Source: Patiria pectinifera (lineage: Eukaryota; Echinodermata; Asteroidea; Valvatida; Asterinidae). Taken from it: a stretch of DNA of 64,000 nucleotides. Below, piece after piece: positions 11,986 through 24,565 of the stretch. The position numbers and the translations under genes were made by a program. The stretch lies in contig CM057129.1 in the NCBI GenBank assembly GCA_029964075.1, forward strand, positions 12,949,430 to 13,013,429, written 5' to 3'. The stretch's first letter is position 1. Every line of letters starts with the position of its first letter. The notes below the pieces were generated by a model. It saw only the letters and a list, made by a program, of their open reading frames with translations, was not told the origin of the DNA and made no database searches.

Positions 11986-13960
11986 GTTCAGCCCATGTTG
12001 TTATGATGATAGTATGGGGTCAAAAATATTAAATGGAATACTAAAGTTCCTAAATTTATTCAAAATTTTCCTGGGGGGGGATGCCCCCTGGTCCCCCTAG
12101 CAGGACAAGCATTCGACACGCTTTAGACTCAACCTCCCCCCTCTTATATCAAACCCACCCACCCCATTTCTTGAAAGCTAGATCTGCCCTTGCTACAAAG
12201 AGGACACCAGGCTGGGCCTCTGGAACTAGGGTGGATGGTGCCTATCACCAAACAAAAAAACATGAATAAGTTCCCAAGATCCAGAGTTTCAATAGTTATA
12301 TGGGTAGCTTGACGCTGAGATTTGAAGAATTTATCTCTTTCTTGTGCCTTATTATCTCCACATCCTTTAAAACCCATCATGGCATTTGCAATGATTTCAC
12401 TGGATGTAGGACACAGAGCTCTGTCCCTTTAGTCACTGATTTGCTTTCATAATGGCATCATCAAAAACATAGTTCATGTATGCTTAACAGTGATTTCTCT
12501 AGAGCATTCTAGGAAACTGCATGAAATCCATCACGTTTCACACATGAATATTGCCGTATTGTGGACAATTGGATTACAAAACTATGACGACTAGCGCACT
12601 CACTGTTATTAAGTTTGACAGCGGTAATCAGAGAGGTTTCCAGTCAAACACCGGCCAAGTCTATTCAGGTCTCGTTTCACAAATGGAAATTTTATTACGA
12701 GAAAAATATGCGGCATCAAGTAGAGCGCACTCGGTTGCTTTTTTTTATTGGGAACAGAGAGATTAGATAATTAATCTCATTAGATATCAAATAACTGCCA
12801 ATATGTATAAGTGGGGTTTTATTTGTTCTGTGTGTTGCAAGTAGTTCATATTGTAGGGATAATGATTTAGTGTTTTTAAATGTCAAGTGAGGTTTTTAAT
12901 AACTTTCAAAAGGGTCACTGTAAATAGGTCACAGTACAAATTTTTTTTTGCAGTATAATGTTCATCAAAAAGTTGAATTTGACTTTTATAGGATGAAAAG
13001 AAAAATAAAGCAACGTAAGGAAAATTTAGATTGTCATTCAAGAAACAAAATTAGAAAAACATGCATACATGTACATCTGATGTAGGCCTACATGTATTAA
13101 AATCTCATCAACTGTACTTGAGAAAATATTAATCAATTTTATCAACTGTAAATTATGGGTTACATGTATATCACAAACGGGAGCATTACCTGAATGCAAA
13201 GGAATTTTAAAGAATTCTTAATGCTTTCATCTGAACCAAAGGATGGAGAGAGGTTACGTCTTTGAATATTTTCACGAGATGCCGAGTGGGACCCTAATTG
13301 ACCAAACATCTCCCCGGCACTATAAAAAGCAAATTAAAATTCTTGGATTTGAACTCGGTAGTTTGGTGACACGTACTACAACATTGCCAATGCACAGCTT
13401 GACCAGTAACTGGAGAAAAGCAAGGGTGTTGGGGGATTGGGGACCCAAGCTGCTGGGAGGTGGACCAGGGTCGGTCCGTTGGATCACTCCCCCACCGTGA
13501 GGCGATGCTGGAGATAATTGGAGATTTACCTTGGCCAATTTGTTAAGCTATTTGGAGAGAAATCCAAGATGTCGGCATCCTCTGACCTGTCACTCACTTT
13601 ATCCTTGGTTGTTGGTATAGATCATGACATTGAAGCAAAGCGCGTGTTCCAAAATGCATAGATGAATGGTCAGAAAAACAGGATGCGCATTTAAGAAAGT
13701 CTATTTCTGCATTTGTTTTCTAACGAATCGCTACCATATTTTTTACAGCTGTGTTGCAAACATAACATGTTTACTGTGAAAGATATCAGGCCATCTTTTC
13801 ATAATTTTGTTTTTCTGAAGACATCTGATGGATTTGTCCAATATAGTAGGCTGGCCGACTTCCTGTGCCTCTTGAGTAGAAAATAAGCAAAGCATGACCT
13901 AAAGAAAGGTCATGGTGCATAGCATACTACTGAATGAATTAAGAAGTTGGGCAATTCCTG
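11986..13960. other. No gene seen
   Basis: AT-rich, with a G tract near 12073. Short open frames at 12.55-12.77 and 13.24-13.50 kb lack splice context. Confidence 0.5.
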
Positions 13961-14484
13961 TAGTGATGGCCTGGGCGAGTAGTGGATTTTCCTACTCGAG
14001 TACTCGCAGAGAAATAACTCACGAGTAGTCAAGTACTCGTGAGTGGTTTACTAAATTCCCATGAAAACAGAAAAATGGCATTAACATTACTAAGAAGGAA
14101 GTAACTATGAATAAACAGCGTGGAAGACAGACCACATTCCTCAGCACTGAGATATCCTTACTATGCCAAATTTTTGCCCATCTTATTTGAAAATGTATTA
14201 GTTGAGAATGCAAGTGGAATCCCAAGGAAACAGATAGAGGTACTGATTCCTTTATTGCGAGGGACATATTAAATCAAAAGACAAGTTTGGCGCACAAACC
14301 GCAAAGTGGTTACTTTTTTCCAACTCAGCACTTCAAAAAAAAATTTGCTACTCGCGAGTACCTACTTCTACTCACACCAGGATGAGTACTCAAGTAGTTG
14401 AAAAACCATGAGTAGAACAACGAGAAGCAAACACTGCTCGCGAGTACGCGAGAACTCATGTTACTTCGCCCCTCACTAATAATA
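13961..14484. mobile_element. Non-autonomous element of ACTCGAGTACTCG words, hAT-like
   Basis: The left end is TAGTGATGG then GGGCGAGTA. The right end inverted is TAGTGAGGGGCGAAGTAAC, giving imperfect inverted repeats close to the CAGTGATGGGCGA style of hAT ends. Degenerate ACTCGTGAGT, CTCGAGTACTCG and CTCGCGAGTAC words cluster at both ends around an AT-rich middle. No matching flanking duplication was found, so it is older than the element at 5947, or its edges are misplaced. Confidence 0.6.
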
Positions 14485-14567
14485 ATTATCTTAAATCACT
14501 TCATTTACTTCAGTGGGACATATTTCACAACATCTTGATGCAAAGCATGTATTTTAAAAATCTTAAT

Positions 14568-14653
14568 AATTGTTGACTGCTGTGATGTGCCGTTTTTAAC
14601 ACCCGAGGGGGTTAAAAAAAGACATATCACACATCACAGTGCAGTCAACAATT
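14568..14653. repeat. Hairpin-forming MITE fragment
   Basis: The left arm AATTGTTGACTGCTGTGATG pairs with the right arm CATCACAGTGCAGTCAACAA with a 2-base insertion. An inner TTTTTAAC/GTTAAAAA pair extends the fold around ACCCGAGGGG. Confidence 0.8.
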
Positions 14654-17199
14654 CTTTTGTTATATCAAGCCAATAAGTCAAAAAGATAAATGGTTGTAAC
14701 TTACTATACAAGAAATAAATTAAATCACTGCATTGCAACATTTGATAACTGCAGGCTTTCCTGCCGGACATCAGTTCGCAGTTGCGAGTGCGCGGGCAAG
14801 CCCTTTATACGTGCACGCACTTTACACGTGCACACACAAACCCTACACGCGTGCCCAACGCGCGCAATTTTTATGCAGTGCAGTGTGGAACGCCGTGTAT
14901 AATTATGAAGTAAACGGTCATTTTTACAGATTGGACACGTGGCCATTCTAGACCAATAACATTACAGTATCCAAGCACACAATGTTATAACAATGATGCT
15001 TATCCTGCTGGAAGTTCAATGGACTGGTGGTCAACTAGTGGTTGAAGCGTGTCGCATCTAATAATAATTCATGCATGTTATTATGAAACTATGAACGGTC
15101 AGACCTTGGCACTAACTTCACAGTGGCGACCAGCTACATGACCAATGTTATCTGGATGTTCCCCGACTATCCTCTCATGATCAGTTTGACAGCACCGGTG
15201 TATTACCCAATTTCCTTCATTTCCCACCAGTGGCCTCCCCATCAAATCAGAGGTCCGACTAATTTCCAACAACTAGGCTGCGGAATGCCCTGCCCAAATC
15301 GTTTATGACATGTTTGGTTGTTGCATTTTACGGGACAGCCAGTCCCACGTGGTAATTTCTAATATTCATTTTGCAAGAGGCGGGCAAGCAAAGGAAGGAA
15401 CCCAGACACCAATTGATGTAGTGTTTAATTTCACAGTGTTGAAAACAACCGAATCTGCCCCCAGGCGGCCATCATCACTTAAAGCTAAAAACAGTGCAAA
15501 AGACACAAAAACACTTTTGCTCACAACCTTTTCCACATTTCTAGTTTAGCACTCAGAGGAAGGTCTTGACTGTGAGGCCGCTCAACTCAGGAACAGAAGA
15601 ATCCGAACTTAACTGAAGACTTTAGAAATTAAAAAAGTGCATTCAGAAGTATAGAGTTCGTCACTCACTTGGGATTTTCACAAAAGGAACAACACATTAA
15701 TTTGAGGGTAGCTCCTCAATCAGATACACCTGAAAGTAGCTCCGTTAGAGACACTGCACTTGTGAAATAAACCATCGTCATCCTCTTTAACCATGTTCAT
15801 GTACTGTTTCAAATTACGGCAATCTCACTTGTGCTCAATCATGTTTAACTTACGTGCTGAACCAAGGATGCAGATTTATGTCAACAAATTGGAAGGGAGA
15901 AGGTGGGGTCTTTTTTGGCTGAGGGGGGGGATTGGTGCTCATCAACTGGTACTGTGCACGTCTGTCCTTTACTTAGATTTTTTTGCATATATTTTTTAGT
16001 TTACATGTACAGTATACTTTTAGTGTATGGTCTGCTTACTTTTTGAGGATGTCATGATTTTTTTTTTGGAGGGGGGGAGGAGGTTGTTCAGCACACAAAT
16101 TTGGGTTGATCCCATATGCCTCACCCCCTTACCCCCTCCCTCCCCCCCCCCCAGGGCCTTACATCCTTACACCGAGTGTCTTGCTAGCAATGGCATTCTC
16201 CGTGATATCAGATCGGACTTTTACCACAGATACACTCTGTTTTATAACACCAAACAAAGTGAAAAAGTTTTGCTTTGAAAACATAACATATATTGCTTGA
16301 ACTTGTCCCGTAAGCATCTGCTACAAGAAATACTGACAAAATATTTATGGCGCCAAACTGGACCACATAGACTTGACTCTGGACAGATTCCTGGCTACCA
16401 GAACTTCAGCAGGGAATTGTACAGCGTTACCTCATGCAGAGTACAATCAACACTTCTCATTCCAAAACAGGGACTGGGGGAAGCACACACACACACAAAA
16501 ATCCTTATTTACTCAGGTGTGTGTGGGTTTTGATTTATACTCGGAAGTGATTTGCATGAACGGAAATTAAATGTTGCTTCCAAGGAGTGAATTACAACTT
16601 TGTGTGTCTTGTGGGACAGACGAAAGGGGGTAGAAAACCACGGCACCCATAAAAACTTGAGTACCTATAGCCCAGTTCTGTTCTGCCAATTCTAAATTAT
16701 ATCCGCAGCTCTTGGATGACAAGTTCTTCTTGAAAAATGACTGAAAAGTCGGTGTAATAAAATACAGAAATATGCTGATGAATCAAAACTGTTGTGTATA
16801 ATTGCAATGACTGCAAAAAAATGTGAACAAAAAATTAAGGTTTTGTGGGAGTTGGACTGCTTGGGGAAGGAGACGGCTTACTTATGAGAAAGACTTTTGA
16901 TTGTAGCATCACTTACAATGTTTTTCAAATCTTTGGTAGATCCAGAGGATGGGGAATGGGATTTTATAAAATGCCAAAGTTTGGAAATTAAGTCTCTACA
17001 ATGTTCTTTCACCAGGTTTATACCCTATGCAATAATGCAACCCCCCACCCCCACACGCACACATCTGTCAGCCACAATCAACTCAGTGCAACGCAAGATT
17101 TATGAATTAGGTAAACTTCAATTGAACTAGATGACCCTAATTTTTCTTGAAGAAATAGGGAAGGTGGAAATTTTTCTGGCGATCAGTTGGCGAATCAAT
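14654..17199. other. No gene seen
   Basis: No supported exon. A CpG- and CACGTG-rich patch (14780-14940) and G/C homopolymers near 16070-16150 are present. 15123-15308 is open on the plus strand after a CACAG, but it has no donor or recognisable content. Confidence 0.45.
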
Positions 17200-17325
17200 A
17201 CTTTATTAGCCTTCAGGTGCTGTGACCCAGGTTCGAATCCTGCCCAGGCTACCTGATTTGTGGGTTTTCGGTGGGATGTAATTCTGATGTTTTCTTCATA
17301 CCTCTTAAAAAAAAAGGGTTACATC
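17200..17325 (+). mobile_element. tRNA-derived SINE fragment
   Basis: A perfect RNA polymerase III B-box, GGTTCGAATCC, at 17230-17240 is followed by a SINE-like body ending in an A tract. Confidence 0.6.
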
Positions 17326-17329
17326 TTTT

Positions 17330-17503
17330 TAATCTTCTGCCAAGGGACATGCTTTGGAATCAAGTTGAAAGACTTGTTTTGTGGGTAATCCAAATAATAA
17401 TTTAAGTATGACATTGAACAAAGAAATTAACTGGAGTGGGGTTTAAACCTGCAACCTCAGGATCATCATACTGGTGCTCTATCAACTGAGCTATGCAGCC
17501 CTA
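17330..17503 (-). mobile_element. tRNA-derived SINE
   Basis: On the minus strand the head reads GGGCTGCATAGCTCAGTTGA (A-box) then GAGGTTGCAGGTTTAAACCC (B-box with one change), a recognisable degraded tRNA. The body runs into the neighbouring SINE. Confidence 0.8.
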
Positions 17504-18464
17504 AGTTGGCAGTTACCTAGATTGTCAACGTATTTGTTCAAGAGTGCTTATACATGTAGTCATCTGCTTCTTCATCTGCATAATACTGTGCAAACTCCTT
17601 GATAGGATATCCCGCACAGAAGGCACAAACCTGTACATTCCGTGTAGCCAGGAATCACACCAAAGTCACAATGCTAGCAATATCAGCAATGCTAGCAAAC
17701 GGGGATCACTCAATGAGGATACATGCTCTCTAAGTGATCCCCATTTGCCATTTCCCAGGTTCACAGACAACTAATAGTAAATAAATTATTTAATAACAAA
17801 CAAATGTTCATGCCTCTATCCCTTCTCAACATGATAGCTTTGTACTAAAAACAAAATTGCTTCAAAAATAAAACGTTTCTGATTTTCATACCTTTCTGAT
17901 TTCAAAGACACTTCCTGTTTTTCATACCTCAGTCTCAAAGTTTTATTAAGTGCACAAGTTTAGCAGGACCGGCTTTTTTTAAGGGCCAACCTTTTGATCA
18001 ACATTTCCTGTGCCAAAAAAACCGAAACCCACACAGCAAAAATCTCCTCACAACAATGATACTGCACAACTTGTCAAAGTGCTTGTAGGGGGCATTAAAC
18101 CTAACACAAGGTTCAGCCCTTCTGGCAGAGGATGCAGGTATAGGCTGTATGCGGCCTCCCTTCCTCTCATCTGACGACAGCGTTTTTAAATTCAGTCTGA
18201 CTCAGTCAGTCTGGGGCATAAACCCACCGAGGGCCTTATTATGATCTACATGTATACAGGAAATACCTGGATCACAGCGAATTGGTTACTGGGCTAAAAA
18301 TAAAGACACAGTGTGACTATACCTGTAATCTTGTTAATGCTGACGGAATCAGAAAATATTTTAGGAATACTCATTGGAGACAGGAAGTGTACGTATTTTT
18401 AACTGCCCCTCAAGTGGTGAAATTACAAACATTACTTTTATATATGGATACATTCACATCCTGC
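17504..18464. other. No gene seen
   Basis: A 76-codon open frame at 17544-17774 starts with a hydrophobic stretch (MLIHVVICFFICIILC), but it adjoins a SINE and contains an imperfect palindrome (GGGGATCACT to AGTGATCCCC). I do not call it a gene. Confidence 0.4.
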
Positions 18465-18645
18465 ATATCAATTCCAGTTGACTGGTTTCAACTGGTTGAA
18501 CTGGAACTTGGTGACCAGATTTGAACTGGTTTAACTGGTTTTGAACTGTTATATAACTAATTTTGAAGCAGCTAAACTAGTTGAAAACCAGTCACCAGTT
18601 TCCAGATAAACTGTTTCAACTGGGATTTTCACCTGGACATGCCAT
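18465..18645. repeat. Degenerate AACTGGTT word cluster
   Basis: About a dozen variants of CAACTGGTT and AACCAGT on both strands over 180 bases, another word-filled unit. Ends not defined. Confidence 0.7.
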
Positions 18646-20184
18646 ATCCCATCATACCCGCAAGCTAATGGCTATGTTTTCTCACAGATGTACCGGTATG
18701 CTATAGGTTCATGCAGATTCGTTTCAAAATCACAAAGTCCCATGTACACTGTGTAACCTTCAGTAACATTTATAGCACTTGCTACAAGAACAAGAACATC
18801 AGTGTGTTTTCGAAGATTTTGGCCATTGTCATGTCCAAGAAAATTGACAAGCAACGGATAGAGATTTATGCTCACAACTTGATGGAATGGCTAGCATGAC
18901 TGTCAAACTGACAATTAATGACATCAAGTGGAACTTTTGAAGGAGAGAGAACTAGAGAGCTTTTGGATTTCTAATCTTCAGGGGAGTCCCGGTAGCCACC
19001 TGCTGCAAAGTAATCCGTTCAGAGTATTTACACATCCTGAGCAGAGTGCAAGTTTAACAACACCTAATAATGATGAATCTTGGCAAGTGTAGCATGCTTG
19101 TGATTCAGTGGAAACTCATGAACAACAATTAGATTTTTGAATACACTATTTAAAGGGGAAAATCTCGTTTCACACAAATATGGAAAAAAAACAATTGTTC
19201 TGTCATATTTTATTTGAAAAAAATTCCAGGCAACTTTCCCATCCCTTCCCTGACTATGGTTTGATAAAAAAAACACCTTAGGACTACTGTGTATATCTTA
19301 AGCTTGCACTGATAGTACGTGCAGATCCAGTAATTGGGGGAGGGTGGAGGCAGCAGCGAGAAGTGTATCCTTATCATGAACAACTGGAAATTTCAAAAAA
19401 GTGAATTCAGGAGGAGAGGGGATGGGGCTTAGGTAACATAATGACACTTGGGGTGTTGTTCCTCAGTGTGCAAGGGGAGGCTAAGGGGCCAAATGGAGGT
19501 AAACACTTGGATGGAGTAGGGAGGGAGATAAGTTGGCTTCAGTGCCCCCCCCCCCAGGACTCTGGACCAAAACATTTAAGTAAAATGTCATGCATCATGG
19601 CAGTGCCATTTCTGTTGATTTGCCACAGCAGCAATCATTATGTCTCAGTGCTGCATATTCAGAGTGAAATTTTGTGACACCATGTGTCAAAAAGAAAAGC
19701 TAGACTAAATGGAGCATAAACAAGTGCCTATACGTTTGGCTCTAGGTATTTTTGAGTAAACTACATACACATACCATCAACGATTTTGTTCATGGAACAT
19801 ATCCGTCCCTGAATGCCATGCCAAATTGGGTTTGAATTGCACAATAAACGGCCCTTTTTCTATCATGAAATAAACCTCCCCAATCCAAAATCGATAATTC
19901 GGCAATTTATGGAGCCATAAAATTATTGCTAACAAGTGCAAAAATGACACACAATTTATGGATTTGACAATGTTGCAGGTATGGCATGGTATTCCCTTGT
20001 TGGCTTGGCTAGCCAGGGCTTAAACCGGCTTCGTGGGTATGTGTGAATCATCAGATATACCACAGAATAACAGGTGCACTTGGGCAACATTCACTTGTTC
20101 CGGACTTTCATAAATGCAAAGTTTTGATACAAAATTTCATCATCATCATTATTTCGGTATGGCTAAATTTCTACATTTTTGCTG
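18646..20184. other. No gene seen
   Basis: 18672-18899 is open on both strands but lacks coherent splice sites or a recognised domain. A C tract lies near 19547. Confidence 0.45.
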
Positions 20185-20375
20185 ATACCAGAGGGCCAGC
20201 CCTAGTGTCCTCTTTGTACCTATCTCACTGACTGACTGACTCCCCGACTGACTGACTCCCCGACTGACTGACTACTGCTACTGACCAGTGTCACTTGTGA
20301 TTTAGCCTGGTGGTTCATTGGTAAAGAGAATAAAACTCAAAGAGTACACAAATTTTCATTCAACTGATTCAGAAT
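20185..20375. repeat. Repeat family X, copy 2, left part
   Basis: Contains CCAGAGGGCCAGCC, a tandem run of ACTGACTGACTCCCCG units (20226-20274) and CAACTGATTCAGAAT. It is interrupted by the element at 20376-21011 and continues at 21012. Confidence 0.7.
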
Positions 20376-21011
20376 AACCCGACCCGACCGAAAACCCCGA
20401 CCACCGACTCGGGTCGTCGATCCTCGGTTCATGTCCATCTTTTGTCAGTTTCAGTTTTTTTTGGTTTTTCATTTTCATTTCAAGTCAGTCATCTTTCACA
20501 AAAAACCAAAAAAAAAAAAAATCGAAAAAAAACAAAAAAAAACAGAGGTGATGCAATAATTGTGGTATCACTGACAATCACTGTGACCGCCAGCAGTGGT
20601 GTGTGGTGCCACTATCAAGTTAACTATGTTTAATATCTCAGGAGGATGGGGACTGACAGATGAAATGATACATTGTAACAGTTTGCATGATACCGATGAT
20701 ATGATGATGCGTTTGCGGAGTTCGAGTTTACTCTGATCAACCCACTGCACTATGATGGAGAGAGACGATGGTTTTTGCAAAAGAAATCATGCCACGTGGG
20801 TGGCAGGCAAGCAAAAAAAAGATCACTTTGTCCAAACAGGTATTCAGGTTTTTTCGGGGGTTTCGTCGGGGTCGGTTTTACCTTATTTTTTGTCGGGTCG
20901 GGTCAGGTCGGTTTGAGGGAGTTAAGATCGGTTTCGGTTCGGATTCGGTTTATATCTCCAATGTTTCGGGTCGGTTTGGCCTGGTCAACCCGACCCGATG
21001 CACATCATTAA
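20376..21011. mobile_element. Word-filled element (CCCGACCCG) inserted in repeat X
   Basis: Starts AACCCGACCCGACCGAAAAC and ends TCAACCCGACCCGATGCACA before TCATTAA. It is flanked by the direct repeat TTCAGAAT (20368-20375 and 21012-21019), an 8-bp duplication consistent with hAT. The surrounding sequence matches an uninterrupted site in family X at 50.65 kb. Inverted clusters of CCCGACC/GGTCGGG words sit at both ends around an A-rich middle. The left terminus lacks a clear counterpart of the right TIR, so it may be trimmed. Confidence 0.7.
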
Positions 21012-21175
21012 TTCAGAATGGCCATTTACTCATAAGTTGTTTCATGCATCCGGTCCACAAAATGGGACGGATTTAGACCATTCGTTGGCATTACAGGGTA
21101 ATCCTATACAATAGCACTGCCCGACTCTCTTCACTAGTCAACACCAAGGCCGAGTCACAAGTTTTATTTCATTTT
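21012..21175. repeat. Repeat family X, copy 2, right part
   Basis: Resumes with TTCAGAATGGCCATTTACTC and continues with GGGTAATCCTATAC and GACTCTCTTCACTAG, matching copy 1. Confidence 0.7.
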
Positions 21176-21179
21176 TATT

Positions 21180-21375
21180 TCATTTCTTTCTGGTAATGAA
21201 ACCAAGGATTCCTCAAAAGTGCCTGTAGAAACTTGTAGAGAGGAGACATTGAGAAGAATTGACAGTGTTAGATGTAGGACAAAAATTCTGGGGAAACCCA
21301 CAGAGTCAGGTAGAGACTGAAAACCCAATCCACATTTAGTCCAGGCAGGAATCGAGCAACAGGACCAGCCCTCTG
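21180..21375 (-). mobile_element. SINE family S1 fragment
   Basis: Minus-strand landmarks GATTCCTGCCTGGAC, TGTGGATTGGGTTTTCAGTC and GGAATCCTTGGTTTCATTAC are shared with the copies at 24430 and 26035. The tRNA-like head is decayed. Confidence 0.65.
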
Positions 21376-24189
21376 GGACCACAACCACCATACTACAAGT
21401 CTTGTTAATACATGTATTTGATAAGAAGCAATGGCCGACAGGGCAAGCACTGAAAATCCACATAAAACTCTGTGGAATCTCCCTGGCCCAGTATTTCACT
21501 TTTAGAAGGTGCTAACTCATTTACTTTCTTCACATGTCTGGCGATGTCAGTTCACAGCACATAAAACTAATAACGTGGATACTAGAATGTATACAGACTC
21601 CTACATGTAGGTAAAGGTGAGAAATTTTGGAAATGAAATGTGTTTCTCCTGGGGATAATGACACTAAAAATGCATATCAAATTTGGGTCATTCTATAAAT
21701 TTGGGGTGTAGTTTTTCCATGTCCCTGTTAATCTGACATCTAATGTTTTGTAATTCGGATACAATGCTCAATGTATTCTTCCTTCAAGAGTGATAATGCA
21801 AAGCGAACAACCCATTCCACACACAAAAAAATCCCTTTTTTTAAATGACACTTGAATGGCAAATTACACAAAAAAATGTACAAAGTTCAGAGGTAACGGG
21901 AAAAATGTCACAATTTGGACACTGGCTTTATAAAATGACCAACAAAGGAACTCCCCTTATGAATTTGATTTTGTGAATAATGTGTGCTCAATTTTTGATA
22001 TTTCTTGTCTTTTTTTTTCATTTCATTTTTTTTGTTTGAGTGTTGAAACTCGTTTCAGACCAAAATCCAAACTTAAATGCACCAAAGTCCTTGATGTAAA
22101 CATCACTCACACATTTTATTCTATTTACAATTAATATCTTTAAGGTATCCCTCACCCCCTAGAGTGATTTACTAGGAACCATCCTCACTCCTGCAAATTC
22201 CAACACCATATGGTAAACTCTGCACCCAAGCGGTTGGACTCTGATTATGGTGGCATACCTAACTCGATGTAAAGCATAATCAGTTTACTTGTGCAGTACG
22301 CACTCCAACAGATTCCATCAAACCAGGGTGTTGGATTTTGACTGGATGGGGATTGTTAGGGAGTTTACAATTAATTTGTTGTCGTTGAAATTTTCAGGTT
22401 CCATATTTTGGCGCCTGTAACTGCCAACCCTTAAAAACCTGTAAAATGTAGAGCATTGTTTTCTCTTTATTCCCCCTTTAGTAACTTTAAAGCAAATATA
22501 CAGCCTTCAGTATGGTACCTTTGTGACAAAAAAAATGGAAGTAAATGCAACCTCCAAAATATTCCATCGCACCTCAGGTTTCACAATTTCACAAAAATTC
22601 CAAAATCGGGCCTCATCTGAAACTAATTTGTCTGATTTATAGCCCCGGAATACTTTCCCCTTGTTGGCAGTGATTCGGCAAGTTGGTCATACCGCATGAA
22701 CAGGTTTTTGCAACCTCCCCCAGAGAGGGTGGTTCCATTGTACTTACCGGTAGGTAGTCAAAAACTGATTTAGTTTTTCAGTTACTAATAAATTGTGCTT
22801 ATTACAAAGCCATTAAGGGGAGGGTTATGGGGGATGGGCAAGGGCGTCGACAATAAAAAGTGGTGACGGCATATTTCTATCATAAAAACAACACAATGTT
22901 GTAATTTTAAAAAAGATGAAAACATGTGGCCTGCATGTGTTTGAAAACAAAAATGAATTTTGTGTTGTTCTGTACAATGTACATGTACAATAGGGCTCTC
23001 TCACTGACCTACGTGACCCAGCCTACGTGGGAACCGGAAAGTCAGAGTTGCCATTGTAGTAGGCAAAGATCACATAATGCCGTGCACAGAAGGTAGTATG
23101 CAAGCCTTCAAAGCTGTGATGGGTGGCAAAAACTCTGAGAAAGACACAGAGCCAACACCCAGTGCTGGGTTGGCACGATTATGACAACCATAAACACGGC
23201 GCAGGTAGTGACCATTAGGCCTATATACCATTTTATAAGAAGTTGTGTTTCTTTTACGAGAAAATAAGGCATATATGTACTGTTTACTTTACATCTCATG
23301 ACGTGGTTGCTAACCAAACACTTGTCTACTGTAATGGTGGCCGATCAGGGGGAAACTGGATGGTCACATGTTACATTGACGTCATATGATCGAACCCTAT
23401 ACATGTACCATCGAAAAATAACTTTGGCAAATCCACGGATAAAATAATTATTATTTCGAACATAAAGTGGGCAAAGCACAAACCAAGCATACAAGTATAA
23501 TTTTCTCCATGAAACTTTAAGTGATTGCCAGTTCGTGCACAAGATGAAAAAGAACATTTTGACCTTTCAACCAGCTGAAAAAAAAAACCACATCACTTGC
23601 TGTTGCAGGCAGTTTACCCCAAAACGTGAATTGCAATTGATTAACAAACAACAACTTAAGTTTCTGAACTAAAACTGCACCTGCGAGTCATCATCACATA
23701 ATAGAATGTGAGTCAACTTGTTCTCTGAAACCACCCACACAGAGAAATGTTGAACAACTGGGCTGCAGAAGAAAAAAAACGTCAACTGCAGGAACCTCCA
23801 TGGATATACTAGCATGATACATTAATTAACCCTCCCTATCTTTAGCTGGCAAATTCAACAAAGCTAACCCAGCAGTCCAAATCAATCAAGTGAATGTTTT
23901 CAACAGCTACGTGTATATGTTCCCTGCCTACAAAACACAAGATTGACTGGCTGTGATTGGAAGTGTAACTTGATACAACGATGCTTTGTCCATAGGAGAT
24001 TGATAAGCCAGCTGTACAAGTTACTTGCTTTTGTCTGTTGATTGAATTTGACTGTCACAGTGCCTACATAAAATATGATCTGACTATCAGTGACTAACCT
24101 GTGTAATCATATGGGAGGGGAAGTGGATTGAATTTCTGACTGTCTGTGACTGTTCAAACAGTCACAGGGTGTTGAACATTATGACATAT
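21376..24189. other. No gene seen; one perfect hairpin
   Basis: AT-rich with no supported exon. 24144-24167 holds CTGTGACTGTT-CA-AACAGTCACAG, a perfect 11-bp hairpin. 22140-22380 is complex, non-repetitive sequence of unknown role. Confidence 0.45.
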
Positions 24190-24370
24190 TATAGTTGACC
24201 CACAGGATAGATTCCAATTCTAGCTTTTTCTGTGATGCGACTATCACCAGTTCATTATTTAAATGACAGAGTGCATGAACAAAACAAAACTGTCACACGA
24301 GCAGGATTGGAACCAGCAACTGCCTAATTGCTGATCCAGTACTCTACCAACTGAGTTTTCCATGCCATCT
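24190..24370 (-). mobile_element. tRNA-derived SINE
   Basis: The minus-strand head includes AACTCAGTTGGTAGAGTACT (A-box like) and GTTGCTGGTTCCAATCCTGC (B-box like), with a tail toward lower coordinates. Confidence 0.75.
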
Positions 24371-24429
24371 CTGAACGTACAGGGGGAGCTAGATTGAAGT
24401 CGCATCTCCATAAAATCACATCTCCATAT

Positions 24430-24565
24430 TTGGGGTGAGGTTGGCGCAGTGGTTCTTCCCTCGCCATCCACCTCCTATGGCCCAGGTTCGATTCCTTCCC
24501 TGGTCCACATAATGGACTGGGTTTTCAGTCACTACTTGATCCTGTGGCAGGCCTTCATTTTAGTT
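24430..24565 (+). mobile_element. SINE family S1, head-containing copy
   Basis: GAGGTTGGCGCAGTGGTTCT, then a perfect B-box GGTTCGATTCC at 24485-24495, then GACTGGGTTTTCAGTC as in the 21.2 and 26.2 kb copies. Confidence 0.8.

Noticed and set aside
17438-17503. Possible tRNA gene on the minus strand
   Set aside because: A-box and B-box are present, but the acceptor stem and several conserved positions do not fit, and a SINE body follows.
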